A stretch of 64,000 nt of DNA, taken from assembly GCF_012489685.1 (NCBI RefSeq), contig NC_080045.1, positions 64,254,722-64,318,721 of the forward strand, read 5' to 3'. This document shows, piece by piece, positions 23,094 through 34,353 of the stretch. Each line of letters starts with the position of its first letter. The first letter of the stretch is position 1. The notes under the pieces are model-generated. The model was given only the letters and a program-made list of their open reading frames with translations. It did no database searches and was not told the origin of the DNA. The DNA comes from Lotus japonicus. Taxonomy: Eukaryota; Streptophyta; Magnoliopsida; Fabales; Fabaceae. The position numbers were made by a program, and so were the translations under genes.

Positions 23094-25499
23094 TCAATTT
23101 ATCCATTTCTCTGCTATGCGCTCTAGTAATCTGCCTTTTTCCTCCTCAGATACATGCAGATCAAGGCTGGAAAGGTTGTGAACAAAATTGTATGCTTCCT
23201 CTCGCAAATGGAGCTTACAGTACCAATCAACTATGGAGTTGTATGTATTCTGATCTGGCTTGCATCCTTGCTTGATCATACACTGAACTACACCAATAGC
23301 CTCCCCAAACATTGAGTTTGCAGCATAAGTTGCTACAAATGTATTGTAAGTTACAACATCAGGAACTGGTGCAGGATCTTTCATTTCATTTAATATCCTT
23401 TTAGCCTCTGTCATCTTGCCATTTCTGCAATATGCATAAATAACTATATTGTATGAGATTAAATCAGGCTCTATACCTTTCTCCAGAATTTCCCTCAAGA
23501 TCATTTCTGATTTTCGGAAGTTTCGAGTGCGGCTGTGCAAATACATCAAGCTATTATAGCCAGGCAAGCTCAGAGTAAATCCACTCTCATACATGAATTT
23601 CAAAATCTTGTTAGTTTTGGCTACCAGTTTCTTCCTGCCATAAAGTGAAAGCATCGCATTCAAAGTAGTTATGTCATGCGGAATTCCTCTCTTCTTAAAC
23701 TCCAAAAATGCATGCTCTGCTTCTGCTAGGAAATCAAACTTGCTATTTACTAGAACAAGGGTCTTCAAAAGAACAGCATGTGTTGTAATTTTTCCAGAGT
23801 ATATCTCCTCTGCAAGAGCATTCATCTTTTCAAACTCTTTGCCATTGGCATAAGCATGAAGCAAAGAAGAGTATGTTACCTCATTAGGTTTACATCGACC
23901 ATTCTCCATTTCACTAAGGACTTTCTCAGATTGTTCCCAAAGCCCTCCTCGAGCCAATGCTGCTAAAACAGCATTATAAGTTGAAAGATCTGGAGTCACT
24001 CCAGCCTCCAGCATTCTCTTATAAACAGCCCTAGCTTGGTCAAAGGAACCACACCTGCTGTATGCGCTTATTAGAGTGTTGAATGTCTCCCTCTCCGGCA
24101 CAAACCCGGCTCTCTTCATTTCTTTGAACACTCCTGATACTTCAGAGTCCAATCCATTTTGTCCAAATACAGCCAAAAGTGTGTTCCAAGTAACAATATC
24201 AGGGGAACACTGGCATGCCTTGATCTCCTTAAAAACTTTCCCCATTTCCGCAAACATCCCTCGGTCTCCATACATCTTGATAAGGGCATTGAAGGTGCAT
24301 ATATTAGGTTTGCAGCCTGCCGTTCTCATTTCTTCAAAAACTCTCATTGCAAGCTCATCTTTTTTGGCATTCACAAATCCAGACAAAAGCGTGGTGTAGG
24401 TGTAAACATCAGGTTTAATATGTTTCTCCACCATCTGGTTTTTAAGCTCCAATGCTTCCTCTAGCAAACCATCTCTAACATAAGCTGATATCAGCGAGGT
24501 GTAGGTAACGATGCTAGGAGGAAAGCCACGACTCTCCATCTGTTTCAGAACCTCCATGGCTTCCTTAGGCCGCCTCGACTTCCCATAAACATCCAACAAT
24601 GCATTGTATGTAACCATGTCTGGTCTAAGTCCAGCTAACTTGATCTCCTCAAAAAGTTCAAGAGCTTCTTCATACAAAGACCCCGCCCGACAACAACTTA
24701 TAAGAGTATTAAAAGTGCACAAATCCGGCGCAAGCCCTTGGCTCTTCATGTCCTGAACAAGAGCAATAATCTCAGTCCAAGGCATACCCATTTTCCCATA
24801 AATATTCAAAAGGGCATTATAAGTAATCAAAGTAGGTCTACACCCCAATTGTTTCATTTTATCAAACACCTTCAATGCATCCTTATACCTCTTACCATTA
24901 GCATAAGCAGTTATCAGAGAAGTATAAGCATACACATCAACATCAACCCCATCAGTTTCCAAATCATGCAGCAACGAAGACGCAGAAGAAACCCGACCCG
25001 TTTTACTAAGAATGCTGATAATCACAGCAATCACAGAACCATTCAAAAGAGAAGCACAATCCTCCCTACTCCGAACCCGGTCAAAGAGAGTCAACGCGAG
25101 TTCACATTTGTTGTAAAACCCTAAACCCTTGATCACACCCATGATGTCCCAGGACAATGATTCACCAGAGGAAGAAAACAAAAGGCGCAGAGTTTCATCA
25201 AAGCGATTGAAATCGAAAGATGGGTCGATTAGTGTATTGAGAATTCGCTGACCTCGAGGGGAGAGGCGGTGGCTTGACCAGGTTCTACGGCGGCGGTCGG
25301 AGGCGGGGGTATGTGGTGGCGGAGAAAGGGTGGTGGGGTGGAAATGGGGAGAAGAAGTGGAATTGAGGTCTAGAAAGAGGTCTTGGAGAAGGGGTGTGAT
25401 GGGTAAGGGTGAGGCGGAGGTGGCGGTGGTGGTGGTGGAATGGTGGTTTGGAAAGGGAGGTTTGGAGATGAAATTTGGGTGTGAGAGATTTCCTGCCAT
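23094..25499 (-). CDS. P-class pentatricopeptide repeat protein, At5g02860-like
   Basis: Single uninterrupted frame of 801 codons. The first ~100 residues are rich in Ser, Thr, Pro and His with few acidic residues, as in an organelle transit peptide. From about residue 125 to 780 there are tandem 35-residue PPR motifs (for example DVYAYTSLITAYANG, TLITYNALLNIYGKMG, SPDIVTWNTLLAVFGQNG), roughly 17 of them, without the E or DYW end domains, hence P class. Known role: each PPR reads one RNA base, and P-class proteins stabilise, splice or help translate chloroplast or mitochondrial transcripts. As I recall it, At5g02860 is about 819 residues and very close in the repeats. The RNA target is unknown. 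The lack of introns is normal for PPR genes. Confidence 0.93.
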   Translation of the reverse strand: MAGNLSHPNFISKPPFPNHHSTTTTATSASPLPITPLLQDLFLDLNSTSSPHFHPTTLSPPPHTPASDRRRRTWSSHRLSPRGQRILNTLIDPSFDFNRFDETLRLLFSSSGESLSWDIMGVIKGLGFYNKCELALTLFDRVRSREDCASLLNGSVIAVIISILSKTGRVSSASSLLHDLETDGVDVDVYAYTSLITAYANGKRYKDALKVFDKMKQLGCRPTLITYNALLNIYGKMGMPWTEIIALVQDMKSQGLAPDLCTFNTLISCCRAGSLYEEALELFEEIKLAGLRPDMVTYNALLDVYGKSRRPKEAMEVLKQMESRGFPPSIVTYTSLISAYVRDGLLEEALELKNQMVEKHIKPDVYTYTTLLSGFVNAKKDELAMRVFEEMRTAGCKPNICTFNALIKMYGDRGMFAEMGKVFKEIKACQCSPDIVTWNTLLAVFGQNGLDSEVSGVFKEMKRAGFVPERETFNTLISAYSRCGSFDQARAVYKRMLEAGVTPDLSTYNAVLAALARGGLWEQSEKVLSEMENGRCKPNEVTYSSLLHAYANGKEFEKMNALAEEIYSGKITTHAVLLKTLVLVNSKFDFLAEAEHAFLEFKKRGIPHDITTLNAMLSLYGRKKLVAKTNKILKFMYESGFTLSLPGYNSLMYLHSRTRNFRKSEMILREILEKGIEPDLISYNIVIYAYCRNGKMTEAKRILNEMKDPAPVPDVVTYNTFVATYAANSMFGEAIGVVQCMIKQGCKPDQNTYNSIVDWYCKLHLREEAYNFVHNLSSLDLHVSEEEKGRLLERIAEKWIN

Positions 25500-25670
25500 G
25501 GATTGATGATGGTGGTGGTGGAGTGTGGTGGCTGAGAGTGAGGAATGACACTCTAAACGGTGGTTGTGAAGAACCAGATTTAACTCATAAATCTTACCAT
25601 CTAAAAATTAATGGTCAACAAATTGAATTAAGGATAAGAGTGTTGGAAATTTTCATAATTCTTTATTTTT

Positions 25671-25709
25671 CATGAATAATCCTTTTTTTTATTGAAAAAC
25701 ATGAATAAT
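25671..25709 (-). repeat. possible poly(A)-stub insertion, 10-bp repeat
   Basis: CATGAATAAT at 25671-25680 and 25700-25709 brackets 19 bases with a run of eight T. The repeat is short, so chance is possible. Confidence 0.35.
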
Positions 25710-26538
25710 TTTATTAGTTTACTAAGATGAAACTAAATCATTATAATCATCCTTTTAGTGATTTAGCCAACCTAAAATTAATAAGATGATATAATGTTTT
25801 CATAAACTAAAATTACATGTTAAATCAAATGTGCTCCAAGTTTTTATTTCAGATTGACAAATGGTAATAAGTATTATTTTAATGTTGTTATAGGTTGGAA
25901 AGAACTATCACAATTTTTCAAACTGTTTAAATATGTGGAAATAAACATCATCCACCACCAAAATCCATGACATCTTCAATGATATGGAAATAGAAGAGAT
26001 AAATGACATATATAATCACTGATATAATATAAAAAATGAAAAGAGAGTAAGTGAAAATAGAATGGAAGAGTCAGCGATATGATTATATAATAATTAAGAA
26101 AGATAAATACAGTGGTGATGTAACATGATATAAAATGAAATTTTCAGCTAAGAGAAAAATTTAAAATAATGAAAAACAAATATGGAATTTGAATAATGAG
26201 AAATAAGTGAAATTTTAAAATTTAAAATTAAAGGCAAATTTTTTGTTAACATGTATTCTTCATATATGATATATGTGTTATAAATTAAAACTATTAGATG
26301 AGATATTGAAATACCTAAAATCAATTTTATATTTAAAAATATAATTTAAAATAATAAATGTTATTTTATTTTAATTATATAATTGTAGTGTCTTTTTTTC
26401 AAGAAAAAACAAATGTAAGTGTCTTTTTTTTTTTTGGGTCAACAAGTTATATTCAAACAGAGAAGGGCTGAGAAGCCGAGGCCTATCCGTGTTAGCACTC
26501 AAAAAATTGGGCCAATTGGGTCTCAGCTGATTTGGATC

Positions 26539-26583
26539 CATTGGAACTACCCTTTTTTTTTGTTAAACATTGGAACTACCCTT
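26539..26583 (-). repeat. poly(A)-stub insertion with perfect 16-bp target duplication
   Basis: CATTGGAACTACCCTT occurs at 26539-26554 and 26568-26583. The 13 bases between read TTTAAC plus A-run on the minus strand. Confidence 0.72.
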
Positions 26584-26716
26584 AATCGAGCAAATCATTG
26601 TGGGACATGGCTGATTGGGATTTGGGTCTACTAGTAGCGCATTTGAACCATTAGCTTAATAGGCCTAGAACTCAAGCCCAAGAGCAAATTGTATTTGTCA
26701 CCATCACCTAAAATGT

Positions 26717-26764
26717 AATTATCAATACAAATTTCTGTCAAAAAAAAATTATCAATACAAATTT
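26717..26764 (+). repeat. poly(A)-stub insertion with perfect 18-bp target duplication
   Basis: AATTATCAATACAAATTT occurs at 26717-26734 and 26747-26764, separated by CTGTC plus seven A. Confidence 0.75.
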
Positions 26765-27853
26765 GAGAATGAATATAATTTTCAATGAAACTATTAATGT
26801 TAGTTATTCCAACTAGATTCAGTATCATACATGTAATGATCACCATCCCCTTTAGCGCTGTTATTCAAATAGATAGAATTCGTATACCTAGAAAAAAAAC
26901 TTTATAGTTCACTTAAAAACAAATGATCATTATCAATCTCCAAAATTTGATTTTCAATAGCAAAATATATGGGCCCAAAAAAAATGTTGTAAATGGTATT
27001 GGGTAGACAATGGATCAGTAGTTACTTTACCAACCGATGTTGTAACTGTTGTGTTTAGCAAAAGTCACATACTGTATTCGATTTTGATCACAATTACTAT
27101 TAACAGTGGCATTTACCCATTTTACACCACGTACCATGTTCCATGCACCTGGCCTGCACCCATTTTCTCACCCAGGAGGCATTAAACCATGTTCATACGG
27201 AGAGCGAAATGTCATGTGTTGAAGTTAGAGTGAGATACTCATTTTTACAGTAGAAAGGTAAGCAGTTATACCACTTGGAGAACAGTGTCATAAATAATAT
27301 GCATCAATTGCAGGTCCCTGAAGCACTATTGTAGTAATAAATGTGTCTCCATCACCGTGCAGACCAAGAAGGGGAACCTTCCTCTGCCGACACTCCTTTC
27401 ATACTTGACAATTTCACTATTTTAATGTTCATTGCATGCGCCTTCTTGAAGTGCTAACCATGATGACAACTTATAAAATCACTAGTAGTAGTAAAGAACT
27501 CCTCTTAAGACCCTCCTGTTTTTTCAGGATTATGCTAACTCTGTCAGACAAAACAAGGGTCACAAAGTCAAGACAATTGCCTTCTAAAATGGGGCATTCT
27601 ACATGTAATTGGCAGTCATTTATTATTGCCAAATTTTGCAGCTAATCAATGCAGCGTGTACACCATTTTTGTAAGTTATTTTTATAAGCGCACGATTTTT
27701 TTAAGTGACATCGCGTTTGTAGCGGTTTGTAATCACTACAATGCATATGACCACCACAAACTACAATTGTTGCTGGTGTTACTAAAGAAAAGTTGTATGA
27801 AGATTTTGAAACATGTCCTAAATACTTATCATTATTAATTATTTATTTTATGA

Positions 27854-28008
27854 GAGCGAGTCTTGACTCAATGGTAAGATTGTTGTAATGTGACTTTCGG
27901 ATCATGAGTTTGAGCTATAAACTCAAATGTTTGCAAAATATGATGTAAAATTGTCTACATTACATTAGATCTACAAATTAAATTCAGCTTCTTCCTAAAT
28001 TTTTCTCA
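27854..28008 (+). mobile_element. tRNA-derived SINE resembling the Au family, degenerate
   Basis: GAGCGAGTCTTGACTCAATG followed by GTAAGATTG (A-box region) and GATCATGAGTTTGAGC (B-box region, consensus GGTTCGAGC), then TTTGCAAAATATGATGTAAA. The order and spacing match the Au SINE found widely in angiosperms. It is diverged, with no clear 3' tail or target duplication. Confidence 0.6.
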
Positions 28009-31000
28009 TAGTCGGAACTTTATAACACTAGGTTTACCCTTCGCCATCAATTGTTTATTATATGTCCAATTAGTCTTCTTTCCCCATTCAATCCACGAGG
28101 GTAATCCTCTGTCTCATTCTTAAATTATTCATTTGAAGAGGAAGGAGAGCTTATGGGATTTGCTAGGAAGGTACGGTCATGCATTTTTAAGGTTAATTTA
28201 AGGCATGGAATCCAAAATGTTCATCCAAGGAAGGAGATGTGGTTAAGCAAGTCAAACAGATATTAATCATATACTGTTATCAAGAGTTTTGCCTTTGAAT
28301 GAATGTTAGTAAGATTTGAATCCACATGAAAATGAACAAATTAAAATAATGTCAGGCCCCTGTTATCAAGGAAAGCGTCATGAACCTCAAAACTCTCCCT
28401 ACTTCCCGTTCCGATCATTAATTGAGGAGTGAGGACACTAGGACAGTCTCTAGACATCTACAAGTTTATACGAGTGCTACCACTGTGTTCCTTTCACACC
28501 AATCAAACACATCTTCTTATAGAGAACTATATTTCGGGTATGGTTTTAAATTTGTATCATGATTTAGTATTCATATTTGGAAATCCATCCAATTGATTTT
28601 AAAAGCTAAAATAATTTTGGAGAGAAATTTCTGGGCATAACTTTTAGGAATCCAAATGTGCTAACTTTGAGTCTTTGACATAGTGATATTTGAAATTGTA
28701 GGAAATTACATCTAAATGTGAATAATGTGTGCAATTAAATAGACTAGAAAAAAATTGACATTACGTTTAGAGCATGTTTGGGAAAACCTTGAGCATAATG
28801 TGGAGTTGCGTTTTTCCAATGAACCACAAAGCCACTTTCACGTTTTGTTCCGTTTTTGTTTCAAGAAACTGTGAGCTTGATTTTCCAGGTAAAAAACGTA
28901 AGAAAAAGTAGAACATACCAATATACCATTAACTAAACATATACTTACAAGAGTGTTAATTTTGTTGTCTTCCTTTTCATATAGTTTAGAGTTTAAAATT
29001 GTAGTTGCGCGGTTAAAGTTACATATCATTGAAATTTGGTTATGAAGATTTGAAAAACTTTGTTATTGCGGCTATAATTGAGATTCCATACCTTAATTTA
29101 AGACCTTTCATTTTGAATTTGTTTATGTCTATTAATGCTGAATGATTACGAATTATGTGAATGGTCGATAAGGGAGAACTAGCAAGTACTATGCAGTCTA
29201 TGCTAATTAGTAGAAGGAAGACCAGAACATGATCTTACATTTTTTATTGCATTCAGATCTACAAGTCTAGATATACTTTATATTATGCAATGAAGATGAG
29301 CATCAATTAGGTCCTACTCCAAATGACGAGCAGAGTAGGTGTGGTTGTTCTGCATGGGACAAACTTGTTTGGTTCAATGTTGCATGACATATATAGAAAC
29401 TCAACTTCCAGACAACTAAATCCAACATTCAACTCAATTTGACCCTTAGCTAAGCATAATTTTCAATTCTTATAGTATTATTTAATGCAGGGTTATGGTA
29501 ATCATGAACGTGTGTACATAGCTATCACTAAAAGTGCCTATCAAAGTTCATGTATTTCTTCAATAGGCTAAGGATTGGAAATTTCTTTTCCAAAGTTACT
29601 GCTTTTGAATGCACACCCTCCCCATGTAGGGAATGGTTAGTTATAAGGACAAGCTCAACAAAATTCGGTTGCATTATTGTCTACATCAACGAGTTAATTA
29701 CATTTACATCTTAAAATGGGAAAAGAGAGGAAAAAGAAAAAAACTAGCAGGCTTGACTCAAGCGTGATTAGGATGGACAAGGGCATAAAGAAAATGATTT
29801 GTACACATATGTATAGTGTAAATCCTGACATAGATTCAAAGAAAGAAAAGAAGATAAGAAAAAAAAGTAATGGATGTTAATGTTATGTATGATGGATGTG
29901 ATAAAAAAATAGAAAGAAAAATAATATGTATGTGAGATGCTTATACTCTTTGTGTAAAATTAGTATTATTAATGGAGTTATAAAACTAAAGTAAGGCAAA
30001 GGCCAAGAAGACATAGAGTTCTTTTCAGAGCGTTCTCTCCCAAATTTGACAATCATGGCCTATAATAGGACCACATCAAACGAGCTTTTCATTGCTTTTT
30101 AACTTATGTAATCAAAAAAGTTGTTGCTAGTAAGTTTCTTAGAAACCAACCAACCAATCAAGAGTCAAACATGTGCTTTTCTAACCGTATATAATCAATT
30201 CATTTAGCAAGCATGGGGTGGTGATGGCCATAATAAATGTCTACACATTGACTAATGCCACCACAAAGATGTAAGAACTTGCTCATAAAAATAAGCACAT
30301 CTAATATGTCTATTTTGGAGTCTAATGTACATATGTTTATAAGTTCTGGATCAGCACATAGATAGTTTTAATCGTTGATATGATATTATAATATTGAACA
30401 AATGAGATTAAACTATTGAAATGATTAAAATACCCTTTATTAAACCTACACTCCCATTAGAAAGCAAAATACCCTTCCATTGTAATGACTAAAATACTCC
30501 TATGGTAAATCTATTAGTATGTACACCGAATTCATAAATTTCAAAAAAAAATATACATGTTAGGCCTTTTTCTAAAGAGAAAAATATGAAAATAAGTTAG
30601 AATTTTGATTTGACCTACCGTGTTAAAAACATATTCACTCATGAATCATATTTTTACAACTAATTCACCGTAGAAATGAATTTAACTTTTTTACATTGAA
30701 ATATCATAACTATCTATTCATTAAAATATAAAAAGAATTGACTTGCTGCAATTTACTGATAATTTCACTCTAAAACATTGTTTCTTCACAAAGTAAAACA
30801 AGTTGAAAAAAACTATTTGATTAGCTCTTACCGCTTAGTCTCACGACTATCGGTGGTGGAATATTTTGGTCAAGATTAAAAGACAAAAAAGAGTAAAACA
30901 TGTTGCTAAAAATGGATAAGAAGAAGAAAGCGAATGGTGAAGGAGTTAAATCCAGAAGGGTAGGGTTCCAGATTTATTAATCACTCTAGACATCATGAAA

Positions 31001-32257
31001 ATGTGCCAAGCAATTGCATTAATATTCACCATATACAACATGATCCAACCAACCAACCATCCCATCAGGGAGGAAGAAAAGATGAAGGAACATAAACAGA
31101 AAAAAAGAATGTTAAGATCTTTTTGACTGCTTTGGGAGAGGGGAAAAAATAATGGCTGGAAGCAACTAAGAAAGGGAAACCAAGCAAGCTGGCAGCTTAG
31201 GTTACCTCACTTGGGGCATTGGAAGCATCCAACCTCCCTCGTGGTATGCTCATTCCATAATCACGTTTACACACGCTGTCACCCAGGTCTTAAACCTTTC
31301 ATCACAAAACCAAACCAATTTTACTTTGTTTATTCTGAGTTCTCTTTTGTTACTTTATTTCTACTAGTACTTATATAGTATTTTACTTCCTATCCTCATT
31401 TGACCATGACAGCGATATAGAGAGACTTTCACACATGCCTACCAGGATAAAGATCTGAAACATGGAAATTATTACTATATTCTTAAATTCAGGATATCTC
31501 TTATACCATATGCTCTAGTGAAAAACGCAAAATAAACAAAAACAAGAAAAATATGGTTACTGTGTACAATTTATCAACTGCTTGAAGATATAACAGTAAA
31601 GATGAGAGACATAAAACTCGGCATTCATTATATGACACTGACAGTTTCATTTCAAGGATCACTGAAGGTCTGAAGCCATCTTAACACAACATGAAACATA
31701 TTACTGATAATATTAGAAATGTTTGGGTACATCACATGAATTAAGACTGAGTATAATGTCTTAGAGTAACCCCACTCCATTTTCCCAGGTATCAAAAACA
31801 CCATTCTTTACCCTTTCAAACACAGAATTCAGAACTTCTACCCCACATAGAAGCTGTTAGGGTCAAACTTGACTGGCCGGCGGCAGCCTCTTTAATATCG
31901 CCACCACCGACACTGAATTTAAGATAAGTTGCTAAGTTTAATGGGTCCACTATACCAAAGCTTCACCACCTTCCCTTGCTTATGGAAGGTAAACTAAAAA
32001 TTTAACCTCCATTTGCTCTGTTCCGAATTGGAACAACGAGCTCCAACTCCATAGTTGGATTCTGCATCGAGTATAAATATTCACTCAGGTCTGCATAACA
32101 CCCGTGAATTTTCATGCTCTATTTACAGAGTATAGAGGCATTAACAAACTTCCACAAAGAACCAACTGAACCCCTACTCTAAAATCTAAACGTTAGTAGT
32201 CAAGAACTAGTAACTGCTATTAACAATTGCCTTGAATTGATGATCCTAACCCCACTG

Positions 32258-34353
32258 TTAGATTTCCATGTTCCACATCATGTTATCAATGTTGCAATTA
32301 TGCTGTTTCTCCAGGGCAACAACCTTGGTCCGGTGTCCTGCTAGTGAGTTCTTTGCTTTTTCATTCTGAGGGAGTTCACAGGCTTCACTGATACAACCTG
32401 TACTCAGATCAGCTGGGGGAATGAAGCAATCTACAGAGAGGCCAGGAATGTTGAACGCGACTTCTTCAATCGTCCAAGCTTCTTCCATTCTGGTTTTAGT
32501 GTGGCTCATGGCCATCTCCCCAAACCTGAACAGAGTTACCACAGAATGCCCTGAGTGGGCAATCATGATCCCTTCCACAGGCCTGTAGTCATCAAGGAAT
32601 GAATTGATTGTGGTTTCCCAATAAACCGCATCACCTCCATTAGTTTGGATGCGGGTCAGATGAGAATCCTCAATGTGAACAAGCAGTCCGGTCTTTTGGC
32701 TAAAGTAGCCAAATAACACATGCCTTATGATCTCAGCAGGGCCCTCGCTCCGAGCCTTCAATGTTTCAGGATCAGTACAGAGCTTAAGGATGAAGCAATC
32801 CTCACCATTGATGTTCTTCTCTCCAATGCATCTAGAATCAGCAAACATACTGGCGGTGGTTCTAGGGTCAAGACCCTAATTAAACAAATATAAACATATT
32901 AAAAATCAGAAATAAAAATGGAACATAAGACTTGATGAAAACACAAATGGCACATGTGCTGCGGGGAAATTAGGAAACAAAGTCCAACCTGAAGTGCACG
33001 CCGCAAAGGCCTCACAGGTCCCTTTGCTGTGTGAGCACCTAGCCAAGGTGTGTGCCTCCAGACAAGCTTTCCATTGCAGCCAGCATGAACCTTGCTGCCC
33101 CCAACTGCAAGCTCTACATACCACATGTCAGGATTCATCTGCCACAGCACAAATCCACCAGACTCTGCACACCTAGAAACATTCCGATTCTTCACTACCC
33201 TTGTCGCAGTTTCGAACTCAGAAGCTACCATTCGAACCTTTCCCATTGCATATGAATTTTTTATAGAGTTCTGCAACTTCTGCCCTCCAGATGCAGCAGT
33301 GTACTGCTGCAATATATACTGTGCAGATGAAGTTTCCTACAAGGATATCCAAGAACAAAACAACAAACAATTAGTACTAGCTTTGCTGAAATCAAATTAT
33401 TCCCTAAAAAAAGATAGTCCCCTTAACTAAAAAACAGACATCAAATGCTTGAATCTCAAAGGCATCAATTTGATAACATAGTTCTACTGTACATCATTTG
33501 GTTCCCTGTTTCAAAATGTTTTCATTTTCTTATATTTTAGTCCTCTTTCAACAGCAACTCTTGAACTGAAATTAAAGAAAGGGTGCACGTGATTCATTTT
33601 TCCCCTGATTAACCATTTCAGCCAAACACCAACATACACACACAAAAGCCAATAAAACCAGAAATTGCAAAGTGAATCATCCACGGAATGAAAACACGAC
33701 AAGGAACATAAAAACACCATATAAGTTACCAGAAAAAACATATTCTCAATTACTCAGGAGAAAGACATTGAATCTGTGCTACTTCATAACAAGACAGAGA
33801 AAAGAAAATGCTCAAAAATCCAAAAACAACATACATCCAAAACAAAAAGCTGAGTGAATTCAGAAACCCCATTCACTCAAAAAACAGCAAAACACCAAAG
33901 CAAGAGAAATGGGTAATGAAAACTCACGATGGGTGTGTCCTTAATGCTGAGATGAGGCAAAGGGTCGGTGGAGCAGACATGAAGCGGAGCCAGCGGCGCA
34001 CCCATGACACCAAGCAGAAGCCTCAGATCAGACCTCTTGTACGAGACGGAGGGGGTACGAGACAGCTGACCCTTCATCCAGTTTCCGAGACCCGACCCGA
34101 CCCGTTTGGGGTCCCCGTTTTCCTGGTCAGGTCCCTCCATGAGAGGCGTTAGAGTCTCTCCTAGCGGCCTCAGGCTGCCGGATCTCGCGACGGAGGAGTC
34201 AAGGGTGGGGGCGGCGAGGTGTTTTTTCCTACGGAGGAGGGTGGAGATGGGTGAGGCGGTTCGGGCGGGGCTGGTGGAACGGGAACGGGAAGGTGAGAGG
34301 CCGCGAACTACCTCGTGTTTGAGAGCGGAGAAGAAACCCTGTTTCTTTTCCAT
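32258..34353 (-). CDS. DUF620 family protein, three exons
   Basis: Exons on the minus strand: 34353-33928, 33336-32989, 32875-32258; all junctions are in phase 0 and give 463 residues. The first exon is a basic, serine/arginine-rich N terminus (SPSRSRSTSPARTASP) of low complexity. DUF620 starts near residue 110 (RLLLGVMGAPLAPLHV) and continues through YTAASGGQKLQNSIKNSYAM, GGFVLWQMNPDMWYVEL and VLFGYFSQKTGLLVHIEDSH. DUF620 proteins are plant-specific with no established biochemical role. The fold is unknown to me. No signal peptide or membrane segment is visible. The start is well supported because the leader upstream is purine-rich with no in-frame ATG close by. Confidence 0.9.

Larger units (their letters stand above)
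25500..32257. other. 6.8-kb gene-poor AT-rich region
   Basis: No reading frame with a recognisable domain. It contains a SINE (27854-28008), two clear poly(A)-stub insertions (26539-26583, 26717-26764), a weaker one (25671-25709), and a possible retroelement 3' end at about 26424-26520, where a T-run is followed by GGGTCAACAAGTTATATTCA. Sequence 31600-32257 is probably the 3' UTR of the DUF620 gene. Confidence 0.5.
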
